Shown here piece after piece: positions 51,780 through 61,176 of a stretch of DNA of 63,442 bases. The notes beneath the pieces were generated by a model, which ran no database searches, was not told the DNA's origin, and saw only the letters and a list, made by a program, of their open reading frames with translations. The translations under genes were made by a program, and so were the position numbers. Numbering within the stretch: position 1 is the stretch's first letter; each line of letters begins with the position of its first letter. Location: assembly GCA_002404515.1 (NCBI GenBank), contig DHJV01000111.1:1-63442 (forward strand). The letters run 5' to 3'. Origin of the DNA: Lachnospiraceae bacterium UBA4711 (GTDB lineage: Bacteria; Bacillota; Clostridia; Lachnospirales; Lachnospiraceae).

Positions 51780-52940
51780 TTATTCAAAAAAGCTCTTAAC
51801 ATCAATCTCCGAATAGCACTGTGAACACATTCCCTCGATCACTGCACCGTTGTTGATCTGTACGGATCTTGACTTTATATTTCCCATAATTACCGCAGTC
51901 GAATCCACAATTACAGGTCCCTGTACATCGATATCGCCCTTGACTGCTCCCGCGATTACGGCAGAACCTGCAAATACATTTCCTACAACAACCGTTCCTA
52001 CGCCGATCTTTGCTGCATCCACAACGTGTACATCGCCCTCAATTCTTGCTGCGTTCGCATACAACTCACCAACCTGTACATCTCCGGTAATTGAACCGCC
52101 CACGATCAGCTTTCCATCACAGCTGACTGCGCCGTTGACCGTTCCGATCAGATCGATACAGCCATCCGTCTGCAAATCACCGTTGATGACTGTTGTCTTT
52201 GTAATGTAGGTTGTATCCGCCTCCACGAGAGAACCAACATCTGTCTTTTCTTCTGTTGCCGTATCCATGGTTGTCTCCATTGCTGTATCCTCCTGTACGC
52301 GTTCATTTTCCATCTGTGTCTCTTCCTCTGCCTGCTTCGCCAAGGTGTCCTCCACAGCCTTCTCCAGATCTGCTGTCAGAAAATTCTGCAGTTCTTCCTG
52401 CTTGTTCTCTGTCTCCGGCTCGGTCAAAAGTGCTTCTTCCGTATGTTCCAGCATATTTCCCTCATCAAGTGCATCGAGTGACTTTAACTCATCTGTCTCT
52501 TCTGCCACATCCTCTGATTTCTCAGTGCCGGTCTCTGTCACCGTCTCCGCCTGCAAATACTCGGTATCCGGTTTTGGCTCCAGCTCATCCTCCGAGAATG
52601 GCTCCGGTTCCATTTCCAGCTCATCCTGAATCACCTCTGCCTCCGGCACGGTATCAAACACAGAAGTTTCTTCCGCCGGCTTATCCTTCTCGGTCGTCTC
52701 TACATTGGAGAATTGCTCCAGATTGTCAGATGCTTCCGGCATCTCTGGCTCCGGTCTGTCAATCCGGATCTCATCGAGATCCTCCAGCAGATCTTCCGGT
52801 GCGACCTCCATCTGGTCATTTTCGTCAAATGTATTTACCATATCTTCATCGTCGTATTCTGCGCCAAGTTCATCCTTGTCCGGCATAAGCTCATTGACTG
52901 CCTGCGCAAAATCGCGCTTGAAATCTTTAAAAAATCCCAT
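51780..52940 (-). CDS. Bactofilin with long acidic N-terminal extension
   Basis: 386 residues. The C-terminal 145 residues are a bactofilin beta-helix (TVINGDLQTDGCIDLIG, GNVFAGSAVIAGAVKGDIDV, VIMGNIKSRSVQINNGAVIE), which polymerises without nucleotides beneath the membrane. The N-terminal 240 residues are extremely rich in Glu, Asp and Thr and should be disordered, whereas most bactofilins have tails of only 20-40 residues. The very start (GFFKDFKRDFAQAV) is an amphipathic helix that could reach the membrane. It lies just upstream of pyrH. Possible role in cell shape or spore polarity; unproven. Confidence 0.85.
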   Translation of the reverse strand: MGFFKDFKRDFAQAVNELMPDKDELGAEYDDEDMVNTFDENDQMEVAPEDLLEDLDEIRIDRPEPEMPEASDNLEQFSNVETTEKDKPAEETSVFDTVPEAEVIQDELEMEPEPFSEDELEPKPDTEYLQAETVTETGTEKSEDVAEETDELKSLDALDEGNMLEHTEEALLTEPETENKQEELQNFLTADLEKAVEDTLAKQAEEETQMENERVQEDTAMETTMDTATEEKTDVGSLVEADTTYITKTTVINGDLQTDGCIDLIGTVNGAVSCDGKLIVGGSITGDVQVGELYANAARIEGDVHVVDAAKIGVGTVVVGNVFAGSAVIAGAVKGDIDVQGPVIVDSTAVIMGNIKSRSVQINNGAVIEGMCSQCYSEIDVKSFFE

Positions 52941-52998
52941 GTAGACTTCCTCCTTGTCTCATCTTTTCATTATACACCATGCCTACTCTGAAATCAAT

Positions 52999-55356
52999 TT
53001 ATTGACTCTGCTTTTCCGTAATTCTTCCATTTTCACAATCGAGACACATAATCCGCATCCGGTGAATGCGCTGGTATATCTTCTCTCCACAGCCGATGGC
53101 TGCCGGAATCCCAAACTCCGCGCACCGAATTGCCATATGCGATGCCGCGCCGCCATATTTTGTCACAAATCCGGCAATATCCTTCGCAAAAATCCAGTCA
53201 TATCCAGGGTCTGCTTTCGTAAGCACTACAATCTTTCCTGTGATATCGGAATCATGATTCTCATCGAGATTGACGATTGGTGCCTCCACAACCTTGTTCG
53301 TGATGAAATTCGGTCTTGCCTCATCAATATCAATGACATCAATATCACCAACATCGAAGATGACCTCCGGTAATACGAGGTACGAATTTACATGATAAAA
53401 CCGCCGTCGTGTCTCAATCGTCTGAATATAGGAATCCCGGCTGTGATAGCTTAAGAGATCCTGAATTTCCAGATAAGACATATCTTCCCTGGCAATTGCC
53501 ATCACCTCACCAAGTTTTACAATCACATCCAGCATCAGTGACAGTGACTTCGTAAACTCAAATTTAAAATATTCGCGGTTCTGTGTTGCCGTCTTGATAA
53601 ATTCAATGAACTTCTCTGGTGTAACCGGAATACCTGCCTCATCCAAAGCAACCTGTAACCGTTCCAGATCGAGGCTTTTTGCTTCCTGCTTTACCTTATT
53701 GTTTCCTGTCAGATTGGCAGATGCCACATCAAAATAAATATTCCGATAGCTGTCTGAACGGATATCGTACGTACCAAGTCTCAAATGTCCATACAGATGA
53801 TTGAAATCATCCCGGCTCAGCTTGCCATGGCTGTATAAGTCAAAATCGCGCTCAAACTCCGAAGCGACCGTTGGAATGGACAACATAAAATCATCCATCT
53901 CCTGCTTCGTAAAATATCCTTTTTCCACCAGCGTCCGGCAAAAGCTCCGCGCCATAAATGCACAGCGCGCCTGTCTTGTAAACTGCGGTGTTCCATGATC
54001 CTTGATCGAATCAAGCAATTCGTCAATGTAGCTGTACAGCTTCATGACATTTGTCTCCGCAAGCGGTGTATGCTTCCGAAGCTCATGACGCAGCTCTGTG
54101 AGCTGTCCCAATGACCGCAGATCCTCCTCGCAGATTTCATCGTAATGTTCTAACGTCTGCTTTGCAATCTCAAACAATGCATTTCGAAGCTGGGAGATCT
54201 CCGCATCATCAAAACCATATTCCGTAAGTTCCTTCAGACGCGTGTCCGTCATAAAATCATAAGTGTTGAAAATAATCTCAAATTCAATCTTATCGTGTGC
54301 GGTCTTATCCCGTCTTAATTTCTGCTCATAATACTGATTCAGCTTATAGCACAGATCCTCCGGCAATCCTGCCGGTGTCAGGCCATCAAATGTATAATTC
54401 ACCGATATATACGGCTTATTGCCAACCTTCTGCATCAGTTCTCCCCGCACCGGCTGATAGCCTAGTGGCTGCAGACCTGCTGACCAGATGTGTGCCGTGA
54501 TTAGTTCCCGGTACAGGGAGTAGTCAAGCGGTCTTGGATTGCTGCCGATAATCTCCGCCGGATTCCAGAATGCCATATCGGAAAGGATGTGGAATGTATC
54601 GAGATATTTACACTTTGCAAGCGCTTTTGTATCCTTGAATTCCCGGTCTGTCATCGGTGCAATAATCTTCAATGCAGCCGCCAGTGGACGCACCTGGAAA
54701 ATCACAACCGTTCCATCTTCCAGAATTGCGAATTCAATATCAAGTGCTGAAACATACTCATAAATTTTTTCAATTTCTTTGACTGCCGTCAGCAAATCTA
54801 CAAACTCATATTCCAAGAACTCTCTGGATGCATTTTTTGCAATCCATTTTGTCTTGCCACGGACACCACTTGTCACAGAATCCGTGCTTCCATTATCATC
54901 ATACGTTACCATATAATACGGACGGTTATATATAATATCCCGTGTGAAAACAACACCCGAAATCCGTACATGGTCAGTCTGCCTCTGAACCAAAACCTCT
55001 TCGTTTGACTCGATCAGCTTCTGTTTTGCTTCTTCTGTGAAATCTCCCTCCACATAAGAGCGGTACACCGTCTCGATCGCCTCTGTGATTGCTGCATCGT
55101 TCGATGCATCAACCCCGAGTACACTCTCAAAGTGTCCGGCATTGCTCGTCTCCAGATTATCCTCACTTCTTGAGGAGCTTCGCACAACGATCGTCTCTCC
55201 GGTAAACTGTTCCTTGATCGCCGCTATCACACCTGCCGGATTTCCAAAGAAATCCGCCGCATATACAATGCTTAATTCCTCAATATAGGAATGCTTTACA
55301 ATTTCACGCAGATCAGCCAAAGTATCCGCTTTGGTCGATATCAAATATTCCTTCAT
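52999..55356 (-). CDS. PEP-synthase/rifampin-phosphotransferase-like dikinase, substrate unknown
   Basis: 785 residues. Residues 1-235 look like the ATP-grasp of pyruvate phosphate dikinases (IVVRSSSRSEDNLETSNAGH, VLVQRQTDHVRISGVVFTRD, EFAILEDGTVVIFQVRPLA), with the first lobe shortened. A long helical middle (240-690) has no PEP-binding barrel. The C-terminus (about 695-775) is a phosphohistidine swivel domain with GGAASHMAIRCAEFGIPAA. This order, ATP-grasp, helical acceptor domain, His domain, is that of rifampin phosphotransferase rather than PEP synthase. Substrate cannot be told; homologues are generally annotated only as PEP/pyruvate-binding. Confidence 0.8.
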   Translation of the reverse strand: MKEYLISTKADTLADLREIVKHSYIEELSIVYAADFFGNPAGVIAAIKEQFTGETIVVRSSSRSEDNLETSNAGHFESVLGVDASNDAAITEAIETVYRSYVEGDFTEEAKQKLIESNEEVLVQRQTDHVRISGVVFTRDIIYNRPYYMVTYDDNGSTDSVTSGVRGKTKWIAKNASREFLEYEFVDLLTAVKEIEKIYEYVSALDIEFAILEDGTVVIFQVRPLAAALKIIAPMTDREFKDTKALAKCKYLDTFHILSDMAFWNPAEIIGSNPRPLDYSLYRELITAHIWSAGLQPLGYQPVRGELMQKVGNKPYISVNYTFDGLTPAGLPEDLCYKLNQYYEQKLRRDKTAHDKIEFEIIFNTYDFMTDTRLKELTEYGFDDAEISQLRNALFEIAKQTLEHYDEICEEDLRSLGQLTELRHELRKHTPLAETNVMKLYSYIDELLDSIKDHGTPQFTRQARCAFMARSFCRTLVEKGYFTKQEMDDFMLSIPTVASEFERDFDLYSHGKLSRDDFNHLYGHLRLGTYDIRSDSYRNIYFDVASANLTGNNKVKQEAKSLDLERLQVALDEAGIPVTPEKFIEFIKTATQNREYFKFEFTKSLSLMLDVIVKLGEVMAIAREDMSYLEIQDLLSYHSRDSYIQTIETRRRFYHVNSYLVLPEVIFDVGDIDVIDIDEARPNFITNKVVEAPIVNLDENHDSDITGKIVVLTKADPGYDWIFAKDIAGFVTKYGGAASHMAIRCAEFGIPAAIGCGEKIYQRIHRMRIMCLDCENGRITEKQSQ

Positions 55357-55371
55357 CTTCTGCCCTTCATT

Positions 55372-56181
55372 CTACAATACAAACTTCTTAATCACTTCTA
55401 CCAGTCCATCCTCGTCGCAGGAAGCTGTCACATAATCAGCGGCATCCTTTACGACCTGCTGTGCATTTCCCATCGCAACACCGACACCCGCATATTCCAC
55501 CATCGTCTTGTCGTTGAAACCATCGCCACAACAGATACACTGTTCCCTTGTCATGCCAATATGCTCCAGAAGCCGTGCGATGGATTCTGCCTTATCCACA
55601 CCCTTTACCGTAATCTCAATGAAATACGGTTCGGACCGGAATACATTCAAATCCGGTGCAACGAGTGCCGCAAGCTCCTTCTCATACTTTTCTGCGGTCT
55701 CTGGCTCGGCTGTCATCAGGCACTTAATCATATCGAAATCCACAACCCCGAGAAAATCATCCACCTGGCATAATTCCATATGATTCAGTCGTGCCTCAAA
55801 CTCCATATAGCCATCGGTATCCGTTCCGGTAATCACCTGATTGCCCTTGTATGTGACCATACCAATATGGTGTTTCTTTGCAAATTCATAGAGAATCTTT
55901 GCATACCGGTTTGGAATTGCCTTTGTGTAGATCACTTCCTGTGTCGCACACGAAATCACTTTTCCACCATTGAAACTCAGTGCATAACCGCCATGCTCCG
56001 CAAGTTCTAAAGCATCGGAATACTGCTTCAACCCCGGAAACGGTCTGCCCGATGCCAGTGCCACAATATGTCCCTGCTCCTGTATCAGCTTCAGATATTT
56101 CAACGTCTCCGGTGTAATCTTTTTCTCTGAATTCACAAGTGTACCATCAATATCTAATACTAAAATCTTTCTATCTGTCAT
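55372..56181 (-). CDS. HAD-superfamily phosphatase, Cof type
   Basis: 269 residues. VLDIDGTLVNSEKKIT is motif I, ALASGRP motif II, KGVDKAESIARLLEHIG the conserved Lys region and CGDGFNDKTMVEYAGVGVAMGNA motif III/IV in parts. The C2 cap is of the Cof group, which hydrolyses sugar phosphates or flavin/pyridoxal phosphates. It lies 15 bases upstream of the dikinase-like gene and is probably co-transcribed. Confidence 0.9.
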   Translation of the reverse strand: MTDRKILVLDIDGTLVNSEKKITPETLKYLKLIQEQGHIVALASGRPFPGLKQYSDALELAEHGGYALSFNGGKVISCATQEVIYTKAIPNRYAKILYEFAKKHHIGMVTYKGNQVITGTDTDGYMEFEARLNHMELCQVDDFLGVVDFDMIKCLMTAEPETAEKYEKELAALVAPDLNVFRSEPYFIEITVKGVDKAESIARLLEHIGMTREQCICCGDGFNDKTMVEYAGVGVAMGNAQQVVKDAADYVTASCDEDGLVEVIKKFVL

Positions 56182-56263
56182 AATTATCCTCTATCAGCAT
56201 ATTTTCATTTCATGCCATTGCAATATACTCCTGGGCACGGTTATATTTATTTTACCATTTTCA

Positions 56264-56292
56264 GGGACATATGAAAAGAAGTATGTTATAAT
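56264..56292 (+). promoter_or_regulatory. Promoter giving a likely leaderless mRNA
   Basis: GGGACA (56264-56269), 17 bases, TATAAT (56287-56292). The ATG of the next gene begins seven bases after the -10, where transcription should start, and no ribosome site exists between them. Confidence 0.5.
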
Positions 56293-56298
56293 ATTTCT

Positions 56299-56733
56299 AT
56301 GGAAATTTTGATTCATATTGAAAAAAAGAAACTGGATAGCGAATACACGAAAGCGGTTGCGGAGTATGTCAAACGACTCTCCGCTTTTTGTCGTGTGAAA
56401 TGTATATATTATAAAGATTTCTCGAAATTAGAGCTGCAGAATTCATCCGCCTGTTTTCACGTTGTTCCCGGTGCTGAAACAATTTCATCGGAAGAATTTG
56501 CAGCAACGATCGAGCAGCTCGGTCTGTCCGGTTATTCCCGCATTGAGTTTGTTATTGCAGCGCAGGAAAAAGCATATACAAATGCGATGACTGCTTATGA
56601 CCCGGATACCGCAAAGATTACCCGGTTCTCACTTTCCGGCTTTGCAATGTCCGTTGACCTTACGACCGTTGTTCTGACCGAACAGCTTTACCGTGCCTAC
56701 ACGATCTTAAATCACATCACTTATCACAAATAG
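56299..56733 (+). CDS. RlmH paralogue that keeps the C-terminal tail but lost the SAM loop
   Basis: 144 residues. Its N-terminus (AVAEYVKRLSAFCRVKCIYY) and C-terminus (EQLYRAYTILNHITYHK) follow RlmH, the SPOUT enzyme that methylates pseudouridine 1915 of 23S rRNA. The glycine-rich SAM loop, FVIGGSLG in RlmH, is FVIAAQEK, and the next conserved part (SFSxMTFPHQL) is changed to FSLSGFAMSVDL, so SAM binding alone is unlikely. In RlmH homodimers one subunit supplies SAM and the other the tail with the Tyr-His residues. This gene retains only the tail function. It converges on the partner gene at 56717 with a 17-base overlap of the 3' ends. Confidence 0.8.
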   Translation: MEILIHIEKKKLDSEYTKAVAEYVKRLSAFCRVKCIYYKDFSKLELQNSSACFHVVPGAETISSEEFAATIEQLGLSGYSRIEFVIAAQEKAYTNAMTAYDPDTAKITRFSLSGFAMSVDLTTVVLTEQLYRAYTILNHITYHK

Positions 56734-57175
56734 TATCCGCCAGCACTTCCATGAGCATCACACGCATCAACTGGTGTGGAAATGTCATATTCGAAAAGCT
56801 GATCTTATCATCCGCACGTTTCACCACCGCATCTGACAATCCAAGTGATCCCCCGATTACAAATGCAAGGCTTGTTTTTCCTCTTTGTTCCGCAGTTGCA
56901 ATACTCTTTTTTATTTTGGAATTATCCATCTTTTTTCCGTCGATACAGAGTGCCGCCACATAATCCGTATTCTGTATCTGACTTAGGATTTTCTCTCCCT
57001 CCGTCTCCTTGATCTTACGAGTCACGTTTTCTGATGTCTGTTTCGGTATACTTTCATCCTTCAGGCAGATCAGTTTTATTGGCATCTTTTTGTTGATCTG
57101 CTTCTGGAATTCATCTATTTTGTTCTGATAAAAAGTTTCTTTTACGTTCCCAACTACGATCAGTTTTATCTGCAT
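56717..57175 (-). CDS. rlmH: RlmH-type rRNA methyltransferase lacking the C-terminal tail
   Basis: 152 residues. The body is canonical RlmH: KLIVVGNVKETFY, AFVIGGSLGLSDAVVKRA for SAM and SFSNMTFPHQLMRVML for the knot. The ending, however, is MEVLADTICDK instead of the usual LEQIYRAFRI...PYHK. I checked the other two frames after LME and found no hidden tail, so it is not a simple frameshift. As the tail is required for catalysis in trans, this protein should need the 56299 product. Start 57175 has AGGA nearby. Confidence 0.88.
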   Translation of the reverse strand: MQIKLIVVGNVKETFYQNKIDEFQKQINKKMPIKLICLKDESIPKQTSENVTRKIKETEGEKILSQIQNTDYVAALCIDGKKMDNSKIKKSIATAEQRGKTSLAFVIGGSLGLSDAVVKRADDKISFSNMTFPHQLMRVMLMEVLADTICDK

Positions 57176-57321
57176 ATCCTGTTTTCTCCTGATTTTCCTT
57201 GTTAAATTTTACACTTTGCCCGATTATTTACACAAACTTTCAACTTATGTCATAATTTGTTCATAATTATAACTTATATTATAACCATAGTTTTTTCATA
57301 AATCCTCTCTTTTTAAGATAC

Positions 57322-57362
57322 AAAAAGAAAATGCCGGCTCGCATCCGGCATTTTCTTTTTTA
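57322..57362. terminator. Bidirectional terminator
   Basis: AAAAAGAAAATGCCGG (57322-57337) pairs with CCGGCATTTTCTTTTT (57345-57360). It ends the symporter transcript on the - strand. Confidence 0.9.
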
Positions 57363-57371
57363 TTCTATTTA

Positions 57372-58922
57372 TTATGCATTGATGTTTCCATTCTTCACAT
57401 CTTCAAATTCCTGCATGATCTCATCGCTGACCTTTGGTGTTACAAGTGATACAACAATGATGAAAATAAGGCTGACGATAAATCCAACTAACAGAGAATA
57501 CACACCTGTATAAGTTGCCGGTGTCACATGAACCCCATCCAATGTACAGCACTTAATGTAGTCCCAGATGATAACAGTCAGTCCTCCACTTGCCATGCCG
57601 GCTGCGGCACCTGCCAGATTCATACGTTTCCAGTAAAGGGACATCAGGATTGCCGGGCCAAACGCACTGCCAAGTCCTGCCCATGCATCACTGACCAGAT
57701 TCATGATCGATGAATTTGGATTCCATGCAATAACGATGGCAATGATTGCAACAGCAAATACCGTTACACGTGCAATCACCAACACCTGCTTATCTTTAAG
57801 CTTCTTGAAGAACACACCCTTGAACAGGTCATTTGCCACAGCAGAAGACGATACAAGGAGCTGAGAATCTGCGGTTGACATGATTGCAGCTAAGATACCA
57901 CATAACAGCAGGCCACCAATAAATGGCAATGAGTAATCTGACATGAACAGTTTCTTGATCATCTCGATATAGACATTCTCATACTGTGCTCCTTCGTTGG
58001 AAAGTACCATTGGGTACAGATATGCACGTCCAAGCACACCGATCACACAGGCAAGTACAAGTGAGATCAATACCCACACGATTGCAACCTTCTTGGATTT
58101 TGCAAGTTCCTTCTCATCACGGACTGCCATGAAACGCACAAGGATATGTGGCATACCACAGTAACCAAGCCCCCATGCAAGCTGGGATGCAATACTGATA
58201 CCGGAAATCGGCTTGCCATCCTGCATGAAGATATTCAGATAATCCTTTGCATCGACATTTAATCCAGAGTTTACAAGGTTTGGTACAATATTTCCAGTTC
58301 CAAGTACGATCACAACTAAGATTGGAACTGCCAATACACCCACTAACATCATCATGCCCTGTACAAAGTCTGTTGTACAGACAGCAAGGAATCCACCAAG
58401 GAATGTATAAATCAAAATAACGACCGCACCCACAATCAGTGCCTGATGATAATCAAGCTTCGTAATCGATGCGAACAGCTTTCCACCAGATGCAAACGCA
58501 GATGCAGAATATACCACGAAGAAGATTACGATAACAATCGCAGATATCGTAATCAGAATATTGTGTTTATCGCGGAACCGGTTGTTTAAGTACTCCGGGA
58601 TTGTCATTGCATTGCCTGCCTTGATCGTATAGCGGCGCAGACGGCCTGCAACGATCACCCAGTTTAAAATCGTACCGATCAAAAGACCGATTGCAATCCA
58701 CGCCTGATTTGCACCGAATGCATAGACACAGCCAGGAAGTCCCATCAGCATCCATCCACTCATATCGGATGCCTGCGCAGAAAGGGCTGTCACCCATCCT
58801 CCTAAGTTTCTACCTCCTAAGAAGTAATCATCCGAGCTTTTGTTTTTTCTCGCTGTAATAATACCGATTCCCAACATGAAAATCATGTAAATTACAAATG
58901 CAAGTATTACCCATGTTGACAT
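57372..58922 (-). CDS. putP: Sodium/solute symporter, proline permease type
   Basis: 516 residues and about 13 TM helices. FLGGRNLGGWVTALSAQASDMSGW and the later STADSQLLVSSSAVAND are the sodium and substrate sites of PutP in the SSS family, read here in parts. It should import proline with sodium. The stop codon is adjacent to the end of the upstream thiN gene, so it is likely in the same message. Confidence 0.92.
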   Translation of the reverse strand: MSTWVILAFVIYMIFMLGIGIITARKNKSSDDYFLGGRNLGGWVTALSAQASDMSGWMLMGLPGCVYAFGANQAWIAIGLLIGTILNWVIVAGRLRRYTIKAGNAMTIPEYLNNRFRDKHNILITISAIVIVIFFVVYSASAFASGGKLFASITKLDYHQALIVGAVVILIYTFLGGFLAVCTTDFVQGMMMLVGVLAVPILVVIVLGTGNIVPNLVNSGLNVDAKDYLNIFMQDGKPISGISIASQLAWGLGYCGMPHILVRFMAVRDEKELAKSKKVAIVWVLISLVLACVIGVLGRAYLYPMVLSNEGAQYENVYIEMIKKLFMSDYSLPFIGGLLLCGILAAIMSTADSQLLVSSSAVANDLFKGVFFKKLKDKQVLVIARVTVFAVAIIAIVIAWNPNSSIMNLVSDAWAGLGSAFGPAILMSLYWKRMNLAGAAAGMASGGLTVIIWDYIKCCTLDGVHVTPATYTGVYSLLVGFIVSLIFIIVVSLVTPKVSDEIMQEFEDVKNGNINA

Positions 58923-59609
58923 TTAATCTTTGGTCTCCATAAGAAACAGGTACCCATCTCCAATCGTTATGTGACCTTCCTCCTCTCTTAATTCGTTGCT
59001 GATTCCTATCGTCTCTCCCTTTTTGATCGACAGGTCATGCGCGTTGTATTTGAAGCCTTTTAGGGTAATGCCCTTCACACATTCCGAAAAGGGCAGTAAA
59101 GATATGTAAGATCCATACAGATTTTCTGCACGAACTATCTTTTCTTTTTCAATCAGGGAAATCCGGTTGTGCGGATCCAGAATCTCCGCGCATATTCCCG
59201 CCTGATAACATGTATAGAGCAGCCCCAGATTTCCAAGTGTGTGGTCGAGTCTGGTTCCGGTTGCTCCAAGCAGCACCGCACGTGTAAATCCACACTTTGC
59301 CGCCTCCAGGATTGCAACATGTGTATCCGTGAAATCCTTCTCCGGATTCAACACAATGCATCTATCACGCACAACGGCATCAGGGCTTGTCACATATTTC
59401 GCTCTGATGCCGTCATTTGCGGAATCAAAATCTCCAATTATCAGATCCGGTTCGATGTCCAATTGTTCTAACATTTCCAGTCCCTTGTCTACACCGATCA
59501 CATACGGATGAACCGGATATCCATATGCTCCCTCATAAACGGCCGTGAGCAGACTTTGATCGACCGAGCCGCCTGTAACAATGAGACAATATTTACTCTC
59601 TGTTTTCAT
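58923..59609 (-). CDS. thiN: Thiamine diphosphokinase
   Basis: 228 residues. PDLIIGDFDSAN and NPEKDFTDTHVAILEA hold the active-site Asp residues, with LLGATGTRLDHTLGNL and a C-terminal thiamine-binding beta part (GETIGISNEL). It turns thiamine into thiamine diphosphate. Order prkC-rsgA-rpe-thiN is the usual one in Firmicutes. Confidence 0.95.
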   Translation of the reverse strand: MKTESKYCLIVTGGSVDQSLLTAVYEGAYGYPVHPYVIGVDKGLEMLEQLDIEPDLIIGDFDSANDGIRAKYVTSPDAVVRDRCIVLNPEKDFTDTHVAILEAAKCGFTRAVLLGATGTRLDHTLGNLGLLYTCYQAGICAEILDPHNRISLIEKEKIVRAENLYGSYISLLPFSECVKGITLKGFKYNAHDLSIKKGETIGISNELREEEGHITIGDGYLFLMETKD

Positions 59610-59618
59610 TTTTATATT

Positions 59619-60272
59619 CTATGCGTTCAGCTTCTCCATGAAAGCTGCGATATTGGCTTTCTTGTCGCCCTTGAATACAGCAGAGCCTGCAACGACAACA
59701 TTGGCACCAGCATCTAGTACGTCCTGTACGTTGTCAACCGTGATACCACCATCCACCTCGATCAGAAGCTCTGGATTTTTCTCTTCGGCAAGCGCCTTTA
59801 CTTCCTGTAATTTCGTAAGGGCAATCGGCATAAATTTCTGTCCGCCAAAGCCCGGGTTCACGCTCATAATCAGTACCATATCTACCTGATTGATATAGTA
59901 CTCTAACCAATGCACTGGTGTCTCCGGATTCACAGCGACACCAACCTTCATACCCGCTGCCTTGACAGCATCAATCGTCTCCTGCAGATTCTTGCATGCT
60001 TCATAATGTACGGTCAGCATGTCTGCGCCCGCATCCGCAAATGCATCAATATAACGAATCGGTTCATTGATCATCAGATGTACATCAAAAAAGCTGTCTG
60101 TGACCTTACGGATACATTTGATAACCGGTGGTCCAAAGGAGATGTTTCGTACAAAGGTTCCATCCATAACATCTAAGTGAAACCATTTCACGCCTGCCTC
60201 ATCCAGCACTTTTGCATTTCGTTCAATATGGTTAAAATCAATTGACAACAATGACGGTGAAAGAATATTCAT
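59619..60272 (-). CDS. rpe: Ribulose-phosphate 3-epimerase
   Basis: 217 residues, TIM barrel: LSPSLLSIDF, FHLDVMDGTFVRNISFGP, VNPGFGGQKFMP and LIEVDGGITVDN carry the metal and phosphate ligands. It interconverts ribulose and xylulose 5-phosphates. ATG 60272 (AGGAG nine bases before it) is preferred over ATG 60281. Confidence 0.97.
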   Translation of the reverse strand: MNILSPSLLSIDFNHIERNAKVLDEAGVKWFHLDVMDGTFVRNISFGPPVIKCIRKVTDSFFDVHLMINEPIRYIDAFADAGADMLTVHYEACKNLQETIDAVKAAGMKVGVAVNPETPVHWLEYYINQVDMVLIMSVNPGFGGQKFMPIALTKLQEVKALAEEKNPELLIEVDGGITVDNVQDVLDAGANVVVAGSAVFKGDKKANIAAFMEKLNA

Positions 60273-60274
60273 AC

Positions 60275-61159
60275 CTACCATCTCCTTTTATTTTTTAATT
60301 CCTCATATAACTGTACATAATTGTCGTAGCGAAGCTGAGAGATCGTCCCCGCCTGCAATGCTTCTTTCACTAAGCACTCCGGCTCATGTATATGCACACA
60401 GCCGTTAAACTTACAACGGCCATTATAGCTTTCAAATTCCCGGAAATACTCTTTCAGGTCTTCCGGTTCTACATCCTCGATCACAAGGGAACTGAATCCC
60501 GGTGTATCCATGATATATGTGTCCTCTTCAATATAGATCAGCTCCGAATGTCTGGTTGTATGTTTTCCTCTACGGATCTTCTCACTGACCGCCCCGGTCT
60601 GCACCTGTGCCTGCGGATGCAGTGCATTTAACATCGATGATTTTCCGACGCCGGATGGACCTGCGAAAACACTTGTCTTTCCCCGGATGGCTTCCCGGAA
60701 TGTATCAACTCCGACATTTTCCTTTGCAACCGTCAGGAATACCTGATATCCGGCACCTGCATAGATATCACAGATTTCCTGTGCCTCCTGTTCACTGACC
60801 AGATCAGATTTGTTAAAGCAGATCAACGTATCAACCCCCTGCTGTTCCATCATGATCAAAAAACGATCTAACAGGTTGTAATTTGGTTTTGGATCTGCGA
60901 GAGCAAATACGATCACTGCCTGATCGACATTCGCAACCGCCGGTCGGATCAGCAGATTCTCCCGCGGTAAGATTTCGACGATATTTCCGGTCTTATCCTG
61001 CTCACTGATGATTTCAATCTCAACATCGTCCCCGACTGCCGGTTTAATCTTCTGGTTACGGAATGATCCCTTAGCCTTGCACTCATATATGGTTTTTACA
61101 GTATTATGTGGGTGGATATAATAAAATCCACCCACACCTTTCATAATCTTTCCCTGCAT
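60275..61159 (-). CDS. rsgA: Ribosome small-subunit GTPase RsgA
   Basis: 294 residues: OB fold, circularly permuted GTPase (CFNKSDLV as G4, FAGPSGVGKSSMLNAL as G1, DTPGFSSL as G3) and a zinc domain (CKFNGCVHIHEPEC). It checks late 30S subunit assembly. RsgA is a known PrkC target in B. subtilis, and prkC lies 17 bases upstream. Confidence 0.97.
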   Translation of the reverse strand: MQGKIMKGVGGFYYIHPHNTVKTIYECKAKGSFRNQKIKPAVGDDVEIEIISEQDKTGNIVEILPRENLLIRPAVANVDQAVIVFALADPKPNYNLLDRFLIMMEQQGVDTLICFNKSDLVSEQEAQEICDIYAGAGYQVFLTVAKENVGVDTFREAIRGKTSVFAGPSGVGKSSMLNALHPQAQVQTGAVSEKIRRGKHTTRHSELIYIEEDTYIMDTPGFSSLVIEDVEPEDLKEYFREFESYNGRCKFNGCVHIHEPECLVKEALQAGTISQLRYDNYVQLYEELKNKRRW

Positions 61160-61176
61160 AGACTTCCTATACTCTT

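Noticed and set aside
56717..56760. Simple frameshift explaining the missing RlmH tail
   Set aside because: Neither other frame after LME encodes YRA or PYHK.
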